Source: an uncultured Eubacteriales bacterium (GTDB taxonomy: Bacteria > Bacillota > Clostridia > Christensenellales > CAG-138). From it: 53,613 nt of DNA. Positions within the stretch are counted from its first letter, which is position 1; every line of letters starts with the position of its first letter. The stretch is from positions 1 to 53,613 of the forward strand of contig URSN01000002.1 of the NCBI GenBank assembly GCA_900550525.1, written 5' to 3'. The position numbers were made by a program, and so were the translations under genes. Under the pieces are notes generated by a model. The model was not told the origin of the DNA and did no database searches. It saw only the letters and a list, made by a program, of their open reading frames with translations. Of the stretch, positions 48,194-53,613 are shown piece by piece.

Positions 48194-49630
48194 TCAGTAA
48201 CCCTTGGCAGAATCTATAACAGCCCCCGTAACAGCGTTGACGGAAAGCATGACTCCGGGAATTGTTTCGTCTGTCTCGCCATTTGTAAAAGTTCGCTGCC
48301 GCGTGCCATAGAAGTTCCAGACGGGGATCAGCAGTCCGTTCTCCGTAGAGCCCTGTTCCAGCACGCGCATCAGCTCCAACCGGGCTTCCGTAATATTGCA
48401 GGTAAGGTTCCGGTAATCTTGAGACTGGTATTGCCAGATCACCTGCATCATCTTTTCGAATATCGACTGTATTTCGGCAAAAGGCAACAGTTTGCAGGAA
48501 TCCACCCTAATATCGCCGATTTCCAACGGAGAGTCCCATTCGGCGTATACAATTCCACTGTCGTTTACAAGAAATACCAGCCGCTCATAGATCCATGCCG
48601 AGCCAAACTCGCTGTCGCTACCCGGAGTTCCGGAATAGCCGAATATTGCCGCGCACGCATATTGCTCCACCATACGCTGACAGGTGACGAGATAGCACCA
48701 GTCCGATGCGTCCTTCGCCGCATCCCCCTCCATTGCGGCGTTATCATATAGCGCAATGCGCTCCACCCGCATCGGAACGTCCAACTCTGAAACAAACTGC
48801 CGCACGATCTCCGCCGCCTGCTTGGGCTGCATGGACAAGCCCGGGTACGCCGTATTGTCGAGGGTATCGTTCTCTTTTACTTCTTTTGTGCTGTTTTTTC
48901 CGTGCACGACGCCGTTGTGTCCCGGTGTGCAATATACAAACTTGCTGTTTTGGATTCCCCCTTTTCCAAGCGGCTCATACCACGATTCGTTGGATACACG
49001 GAAGACGGTTCCGGCGTTGTCCGTTGCATCCACCCCCATAAAGCGTCTGGAAGGATTACCGGAATCCACATATTGCTCGATTTCCGGTGTAACAGCCGTC
49101 GGCTCATAGGTATCCGGCGCCGTGCTGTACAGTTCCCGCAAATGCGCAAGTTCAGCCTCCCGCAGGGCCTTGTTCTCCTCGTAATACTCGTTCTGTTCAA
49201 TTCGTTCCATATCGCCCTGAAGGGTGAGAATCGCCTGCTCAAGCTCTGTTTTCGTCCTGTCGGCCTCTGTACGCGGCTTGTACATGTTCTTATCTCCTAT
49301 GAGCAAATCCCACAGCCTGTTTATCAGTTCCTGCGAAAAAGAGCCTGCCTTTACAGTAATTATGGGAATGGTATCTGTTTCCGGTAGACGGACAGCAGCA
49401 TGCGCAAGGATTGTAAAATGATCTTCCTCCACCGTGACGTCCATCATGTCCGGTGCGGACAGCTGCTCCCGAAGCGACAATGCCACCGATCCGTCATCGG
49501 CCGTCGCCTGCTCGATCAGATTTTCCGCATTTTTTCCAACCACAATCGGGCTCTCCGGCGTCTTTTGGCATCCGGAACATACCGCAAGCGTCATGAATGC
49601 GGCAAGTAATATGCAAATTGTTTTTTTCAT
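48194..49630 (-). CDS. Lipoprotein of unknown function (DUF6034-like)
   Basis: This 478-residue exported lipoprotein has a signal peptide with a lipobox Cys at residue 21 (LAVCSGC). An acidic helical segment (about 105-170) with many Glu and Lys residues is followed by a mixed region and a conserved end (GLLIPVWNFYGTRQR, MLSVNAVTGAVIDSAKGY). The C-terminal layout resembles Clostridial lipoproteins of the DUF6034 type, an assignment from memory of the family. GAGG lies 7 bases before the ATG. It follows the kinase gene by 61 bases, so the two-component system probably controls or senses it. Two relics of the same family lie downstream. Confidence 0.78.
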   Translation of the reverse strand: MKKTICILLAAFMTLAVCSGCQKTPESPIVVGKNAENLIEQATADDGSVALSLREQLSAPDMMDVTVEEDHFTILAHAAVRLPETDTIPIITVKAGSFSQELINRLWDLLIGDKNMYKPRTEADRTKTELEQAILTLQGDMERIEQNEYYEENKALREAELAHLRELYSTAPDTYEPTAVTPEIEQYVDSGNPSRRFMGVDATDNAGTVFRVSNESWYEPLGKGGIQNSKFVYCTPGHNGVVHGKNSTKEVKENDTLDNTAYPGLSMQPKQAAEIVRQFVSELDVPMRVERIALYDNAAMEGDAAKDASDWCYLVTCQRMVEQYACAAIFGYSGTPGSDSEFGSAWIYERLVFLVNDSGIVYAEWDSPLEIGDIRVDSCKLLPFAEIQSIFEKMMQVIWQYQSQDYRNLTCNITEARLELMRVLEQGSTENGLLIPVWNFYGTRQRTFTNGETDETIPGVMLSVNAVTGAVIDSAKGY

Positions 49631-49691
49631 ATGAAAACCTCGCTTTCCTGTTTTACCACCATTATGAAAGCTGCCGCAAAGGATTTTGTTA

Positions 49692-51077
49692 TCAAGTTGT
49701 TTTCAAATTGTTTTCGGAAAAAATAATTTTTACAACCGTACCCTTGCCGACTTCACTCTTGATGGATAATGTTGCGCCGTGCGCCCGGACGATCTCCGCC
49801 ACAAGGGCAAGCCCCAGGCCGCTTCCGCCTTTTTTCTTGCTGCGGGAGGGATCCGACATATAAAACGGCTCGGTAATCCGCGAAATTTCGCTTTCGGGGA
49901 TACCCTCGCCGCTGTCTGCGACTTCAATCGTGCTGCCGTAAGCGCGAAGAACTACAACTTGTCCCTCCGAAGAGGCTTTGGAGGCGTTGTCTACCAGGTT
50001 GATAAGAGCGGAGCGCATAAGATCTGCGTCCATAACAAGAATATCTGTTTTGCACTCGGTTTTGAGGGTCGTGTGACGCTCCTGCATGGTACCAGCCGTA
50101 CTCTCGATAACAATATCAAATAACTCGGATACATCCGTTTCACATAGCTTGATATCTTCCTTTAAGGTGATAAGCCGCAACAGCTTTTGCGTCATGCGCT
50201 CCAGCCACCGGCATTGATTGTTGATGTGCTTAAGCGAAACATCCATCTGCCGACGGTTCACATTGGCATTCAAGAGCGTATCCGAATGGATCAGCATCGT
50301 GGCAAGCGGCGTTTTGAACTCATGCGTCACGCCGCCGATGAAAAGCTGCTGCCGGTCTGCCGTTTCGATAAGCTCTGCAATATGCGTTTCTACGGCGTCC
50401 GCCATAACATTGAAATCCGCTGCAAGGGAGCCGACTTCATCATGGGAAGTCACCTCTGCCCGCCGGGCATATTCGCCGCCCGATATGCGCTTTGTCGTTT
50501 CGGAGAGCGCATTAAGGGGCTTTGTAGCTTTGCGTACCAGCAGAACGATAAGGGCAACGCCCACAAGAGTGCCCGCTGCGCTGATAGCGATAAAACTCCA
50601 TGCCATCCGGGCGATATCGTGATAGACGGAGGAAACATCCTCCACAACATAGATCATAGCTTCCTTGTCGTTTACAACAGTACTGCTTCCTACGATAAGA
50701 ATGTGGCGTCCGTCTGTTTCTCCAAGATAAGTTTGCTGCTCATGACCTGTGACCGGTAATATGGCTTCCGGCCGGAGGCTTATGTTGGAATAGACCGTTT
50801 CGCCGTCCATGATGAAAACGGAAGTATTGTCCGCAAATTGAGAAAAGCAGTAGACGGCGAGGGAATATTCCGTGACGGGCGAATCATTCTTGTCGCCATA
50901 ATAGGAGAACATCTGAGAAAACGAGGTTTCAAGCGTCAGCTGCTTCTCCTCAGCCTGCTTTACCGTCAGATTCAGAATGTTGCTTTTCGATTGGAGTAAA
51001 AGAAGCGTGCAGCAGAACGTGACGATACAGATAAGAACGCAAACGCAGACAAGGGATATTTTCTGCCATAATTTCAT
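49692..51077 (-). CDS. Sensor histidine kinase (OmpR-partner type)
   Basis: This 461-residue membrane kinase has helices at about 7-27 and 160-182, an external sensor between, and a HAMP domain (ATKPLNALSETTKRISGGEY). HisKA follows with FIGGVTHEFKTPLATML (phospho-His near 250). The ATPase domain has the N box LINLVDNASKAS, G1 EVADSGEGIP and G2 KGGSGLGLALV, all intact. The start MKLWQKISLV gives the first helix directly. It begins one base after the response-regulator stop. The lower GC and A/T-ending codons differ from the rest of the window. Confidence 0.93.
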   Translation of the reverse strand: MKLWQKISLVCVCVLICIVTFCCTLLLLQSKSNILNLTVKQAEEKQLTLETSFSQMFSYYGDKNDSPVTEYSLAVYCFSQFADNTSVFIMDGETVYSNISLRPEAILPVTGHEQQTYLGETDGRHILIVGSSTVVNDKEAMIYVVEDVSSVYHDIARMAWSFIAISAAGTLVGVALIVLLVRKATKPLNALSETTKRISGGEYARRAEVTSHDEVGSLAADFNVMADAVETHIAELIETADRQQLFIGGVTHEFKTPLATMLIHSDTLLNANVNRRQMDVSLKHINNQCRWLERMTQKLLRLITLKEDIKLCETDVSELFDIVIESTAGTMQERHTTLKTECKTDILVMDADLMRSALINLVDNASKASSEGQVVVLRAYGSTIEVADSGEGIPESEISRITEPFYMSDPSRSKKKGGSGLGLALVAEIVRAHGATLSIKSEVGKGTVVKIIFSENNLKTT

Positions 51078-51078
51078 G

Positions 51079-51744
51079 TCAGTGTTCCTCCAATCGGTAT
51101 CCCGTTTTGGATACCGTCTTGATTTCATCCGTAAGGCCGAGTTTTCTTCGGATGTTTGCGATGTGCACATCTACGGTGCGCGGGCCGCCGAAATAATCGA
51201 TGCCCCATATTTCATTTAACAGCCGGTCGCGGGGAACGGTACGGTTTTTATTGCGTACCAGCATGACGAGTACATCAAATTCCAAAGGCTTTAGGGCGAT
51301 TTCCTTTCCCAGGTGCGTTACAGTACGGTTTTCGGTGTCTACGGTGTAGTCGGAAAAGCGGAGCACCCGATTGAGCTTTCCCGTGCGCGCAAGCACCTTT
51401 TCCATTCGCACCAGCAGTGTAACCACGTCAAAAGGTTTTACGAGATAATCCTCTGCGCCGTCCCGAAGCCCTTTGATCTCCGAGGCGGAATCCGTCTTTG
51501 CCGTCATATAGATGACAGGGATGTTATACTTTTCCATATGGGAAAAAAGCGCAAACCCGTCGATGCCGGGGAGCATGATGTCAAGAAGGGCGAGATCAAA
51601 GGAATGATCGTTTTCAAGATACTCCGTCGCGCTTTTGCCGTCGTCAAATATCATGTATTCATAGCCCACATATTGCAGGTTGGCGGCGATACCGTCCGCA
51701 AGAGCCGCGTCGTCCTCCACGACTATTATCCTGTTCGCTGCCAT
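51079..51744 (-). CDS. OmpR/PhoB-family response regulator
   Basis: This 221-residue regulator has a receiver domain with acidic EDD at residues 10-12, phospho-Asp in LALLDIMLPGIDG (about 55), Thr in IYMTAKT and Lys in YLVKPF. The C-terminal winged helix shows LKPLEFDVLVMLVRNKNRTV and RTVDVHIANIRRKLG. TGGAGGA lies about 11 bases before the ATG. It heads the unit regulator-kinase-lipoprotein. A TAAAAT that may be its -10 lies about 40 bases upstream. Confidence 0.94.
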   Translation of the reverse strand: MAANRIIVVEDDAALADGIAANLQYVGYEYMIFDDGKSATEYLENDHSFDLALLDIMLPGIDGFALFSHMEKYNIPVIYMTAKTDSASEIKGLRDGAEDYLVKPFDVVTLLVRMEKVLARTGKLNRVLRFSDYTVDTENRTVTHLGKEIALKPLEFDVLVMLVRNKNRTVPRDRLLNEIWGIDYFGGPRTVDVHIANIRRKLGLTDEIKTVSKTGYRLEEH

Positions 51745-52134
51745 TTGCCGAATCCTCCATTTTGGTATGCCTGTTTGTATTTTAGCATTTCTGATTCATA
51801 AAAAGGTTATCGAAATATTAACGGTAAAAGATACCTCTGTCTTAAGAATGAAGCAGGCGACATCTGGCGTCAAAGATATGGATTGCAGATAAAAAGAAGG
51901 CCAAAGAGGTTCCCGGCTCCCCTGAAAATCGGTGTTGTAAACTTAAGGCTTAATGGCCTGTACCAAGTCAATCATGCCGCCGTTATCCAAGTCAATCATG
52001 CCGCCGTCGACGGCGCGATTGCAAATAGCACATAGGGGCCTCCGGCTGGCCTTTGCCGCCGTGCGGCAGCGCCAGGCCCGAGCGTCCGCGGGAGGTGCGA
52101 CATGGGCCTGCGCATCATGGCGGACTGAACCGCG
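51745..52134. other. Intergenic region upstream of the CRISPR remnant
   Basis: About 390 bases hold the minus-strand promoter side of the response regulator (51745-51830), a stretch without recognisable features (51840-51960), a 21-base direct repeat (51963-52007) and a weak repeat-like trace at 52074-52101. No convincing gene was found. Confidence 0.5.
51963..52007. repeat. 21-base direct repeat
   Basis: Two perfect copies of a 21-base unit at 51963-51983 and 51987-52007, separated by three bases. On the minus strand a short open frame reads GGMIDLDNGGMIDL through it. The function is unknown. Confidence 0.7.
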
Positions 52135-52280
52135 CGGTCTACCCCGCCTGCGGGGGTTGACCACCTTTGCCTGCGCGTCGGCGAACAGGTTCGATCTTCC
52201 CCGCCTGCGGGGGTTGACCGCATGGCGGGGCGTACAATGTAACGGAAGGCACAGATCTTCCCCGCCCGAGGGGGTTGACA
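52135..52280 (+). CRISPR. Eroded CRISPR remnant, type I-E-like, three repeats
   Basis: Three 28-base repeats lie at 52135-52162, 52192-52219 and 52253-52280. All share CCCCGC and the 3' part GGGGGTTGAC; the core forms the stem CCCCGC-CT-GCGGGG typical of type I-E. The second spacer is 33 bases (period 61), the first only 29, as after a 4-base deletion. Repeat 1 differs at its 5' end; repeat 3 is degenerate in its stem and ends in A instead of C. A weaker trace at 52074-52101 keeps the 61-base period. No cas gene is in the window. This fits an orphan, decaying array end. Confidence 0.7.
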
Positions 52281-52303
52281 GAGAGGATGAGCGGTAGTAT
52301 ACT
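52275..52303 (+). promoter_or_regulatory. Promoter of the DUF3793/flavodoxin unit, starting inside CRISPR repeat 3
   Basis: A perfect TTGACA (52275-52280), a 17-base spacer and TATACT (52298-52303). The -35 is the last six bases of repeat 3, in which the usual TTGACC has become TTGACA. Confidence 0.8.
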
Positions 52304-52310
52304 CTTTATG

Positions 52311-52328
52311 GTTAGTTGTACCTAACTA
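52311..52328 (+). promoter_or_regulatory. Operator-like palindrome at the start of transcription
   Basis: Two nested inverted repeats, GTTAG-TTGTAC-CTAAC and TAGTT-GTACCT-AACTA, cover the expected start point, 8 bases after the -10. TTAG/CTAA half-sites resemble DtxR/IdeR-family metal boxes. With flavodoxin downstream, iron-dependent repression is a reasonable guess. Confidence 0.5.
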
Positions 52329-52378
52329 TAGTGAAGCCGCCGCCGGCCGGCGGTGTGCGTAAAAGGAGGCGGAAGCGG

Positions 52379-53101
52379 ATGACCACACGCCCGGCAATAC
52401 CCGGCTGCGAACCGGCGCGGCCAGGCCCGGCGCATACGGGCCTGTACGGATGCCGGCCGACGGCCGCGCGCAGGGCGCGGCGGCTCCCCGCGCCGGATAT
52501 GGATGCGGCCACACGCCCGGCAGCGCCCGGCTGCGATGCGGCGCGACCGGCCTGCGACGCGCTGCTCGTGCGGCATGCCTCCCCCACGCTGGCGGGGCTC
52601 AAAACGGGGAGCCTGTTCGCCTGCCCGTTCGCCTGCGCGGCCGAGATGCGCCGGTGCCTGCGCGGCTGGAACGCCGTACTGCGCGGCAAGGGCCTCTGCG
52701 CGCTGCCGCTGCGCCTGCGGGACGGGCGGGCGCTGCTCTACGTGTGCCGCATGTCCGCGCTTGCGCGCGACCTGGACCGCGGGGAGGCGCAGGCGCTTCT
52801 GCGCGGCGCGGGCTACCGTCCCGCCCATCCCGCGGCCTGCATCCGGCATCTGATCGGCCGGCTGCGGCAGGGGGCGGATTTTCCGCATGAGATCGGTCTG
52901 TTCCTGGGATATCCGCCGGAGGACGTGCGCGGATTCATCCAGCGCGGCGCCTGCGGCTGCAAGTGCGCCGGCTGCTGGAAGGTATACGGGGACGAGGCGG
53001 CGGCCAGGGCGCAGTTTGCGCGGTTTGAGCGGTGCACGCGGGACTGCTGCGCCCGCTACGCCGCGGGCGTGCCGATCGAACGGCTGGCCGTCGCCGGTTG
53101 A
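52379..53101 (+). CDS. DUF3793-family protein
   Basis: This 240-residue cytosolic protein matches DUF3793 in its core: HASPTLAGLKTGSLFACPF (about residues 68-86), then GWNAVLRGKGLCALPLRL, LLYVCRMSALARDL and the C-terminal FPHEIGLFLGYPPEDVRGFI with a Cys-rich CGCKCAGCWKVYGD. The function is unknown; genes of this family often neighbour flavodoxins. The start is set by AAAGGAGG, about 9 bases before the ATG. It gives an N-terminal extension of about 50 residues, low in complexity, with a duplicated TRPAxPGC segment (residues 3-10 and 45-52). An ATG at 52499 would give a more usual length but has no ribosome site. Confidence 0.85.
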   Translation: MTTRPAIPGCEPARPGPAHTGLYGCRPTAARRARRLPAPDMDAATRPAAPGCDAARPACDALLVRHASPTLAGLKTGSLFACPFACAAEMRRCLRGWNAVLRGKGLCALPLRLRDGRALLYVCRMSALARDLDRGEAQALLRGAGYRPAHPAACIRHLIGRLRQGADFPHEIGLFLGYPPEDVRGFIQRGACGCKCAGCWKVYGDEAAARAQFARFERCTRDCCARYAAGVPIERLAVAG

Positions 53102-53152
53102 GCGGCGGCGGTGCGAGAACGGGAAACATCAACGGGAAAGGAAGTGTACGGT

Positions 53153-53578
53153 ATGAACAGGGTTGCCGTTGTCTACTGGAGCGGGACCGGGAACACCGGC
53201 TCCATGGCCGCCGCCGTGGCGGAGGGGGTCATGGCGCAGGGCGCGCAGGCGGATGTATGGCAGGCCGCCAAATTCGACCCGGCGCTGCTGGACGGCTATG
53301 ACGCCGTCGCCTTCGGCTGCCCGGCCATGGGCGCGGAGGAGCTGGAGGAGGAGGAATTTGCCCCCATGTTCGCCGCCTGCGAGGGGAAGCTGCGCGGCAG
53401 GCGCATGGCGCTGTTCGGCTCCTACGGCTGGGGCGGCGGCGAGTGGATGCGCGCCTGGGAGGCCGCCTGCCGCAGCGCCGGGGCCATCCTCGCAGCGGAC
53501 AGCGTGACCTGCTGCGGCGCGCCGGACGGCGCCGCCCTCGCGGCCTGCCGGGCCCTGGGCGCGGCGCTGGCCGGATAG
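53153..53578 (+). CDS. Flavodoxin
   Basis: This 141-residue FMN-binding electron carrier has the phosphate-binding loop SGTGNTGSMA (residues 9-18), the second loop with GCPAMGAEELEEEEFAPMF, and GSYGWGGGEWMRAWE, all classical flavodoxin sites. Flavodoxins replace ferredoxins when iron is short. The start MNRVAVVYWSG has AAAGGAAG about 9 bases upstream. It lies 51 bases after the DUF3793 gene, under the same promoter and palindrome. Confidence 0.95.
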   Translation: MNRVAVVYWSGTGNTGSMAAAVAEGVMAQGAQADVWQAAKFDPALLDGYDAVAFGCPAMGAEELEEEEFAPMFAACEGKLRGRRMALFGSYGWGGGEWMRAWEAACRSAGAILAADSVTCCGAPDGAALAACRALGAALAG

Positions 53579-53613
53579 ACAGGCGGCGCGGATGCGGGCG
53601 GCGCTCCCCCCGG

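Noticed and set aside
52074..52101. A fourth, upstream CRISPR repeat
   Set aside because: It keeps the 61-base period and a GCGGGAGG-like core, but matches are too few to count it as a repeat by eye.
51943..52164. Minus-strand ORF across the direct repeats and the first CRISPR repeat
   Set aside because: It has no ribosome site, and most of its length is CRISPR-like or repeat DNA.

Overview
The window looks like a high-GC, endospore-forming Firmicute of the class Clostridia. The evidence is a spoVAC-spoVAD-spoVAE block with a forespore-type promoter, DUF624/YesL and DUF3793 genes, strong AAGGAGG-type ribosome sites, and GCG/CTG/CGC-dominated codons. No rRNA or tRNA gene was recognised, so a finer placement is inference.

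Layout. (1) 1-1510, plus strand: the tail of a heavy-metal P-type ATPase with a clean terminator, then a promoter and an NhaD/SLC13-type permease that stops abruptly near 1510. (2) About 1511-23244, minus strand: one gene of about 21.7 kb for a secreted giant beta-strand-repeat adhesin-like protein. Its Gly-Glu-Pro-rich C-terminus runs into the antisense of the permease at 1510, so both genes are cut at one point, by a real rearrangement or an assembly chimera. (3) 23290-25889, minus: a membrane-anchored TPR protein just upstream of the giant gene, and a LuxR-type regulator with an extra N-terminal HTH. (4) 26008-30707, minus: a YbaK-type deacylase, YesL, a MATE exporter and two tandem EamA transporters, one with an in-frame TAG. 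(5) 30850-39485, minus: two paralogous cupin proteins, a CUT1 sugar ABC importer (lipoprotein and two permeases, no ATPase) and a YesM/YesN-type two-component pair whose response regulator has an in-frame TAA in its DNA-binding domain. (6) 39771-42745, plus: a MATE protein with a long acidic tail, translationally coupled to a NodB-fold protein lacking the usual catalytic aspartate. (7) 42744-44934, minus: the spoVA block, preceded by two small ORFs and a sigma-F/G-like promoter. (8) 45387-47328, plus: an ECF sigma factor and two membrane-anchored partners. (9) 47330-51744, minus: a lower-GC segment with an OmpR/HK pair, a lipoprotein, and decayed lipoprotein and membrane-protein relics. (10) 52074-53578, plus: an eroded three-repeat type I-E-like CRISPR remnant whose last repeat supplies the -35 hexamer of a near-consensus promoter, then a palindrome resembling a metal-regulator box, a DUF3793 gene and a flavodoxin.

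Likely function. The YesM/YesN pair probably senses a carbohydrate and controls the adjacent importer and cupin enzymes. The LuxR/TPR/giant-protein genes look like a regulated surface-structure locus. The DUF3793/flavodoxin pair looks like a low-iron response unit. The most notable points are the giant gene and its broken end, the two in-frame stops in conserved positions, the promoter seated in a CRISPR repeat, and the small ORFs leading the spoVA block.
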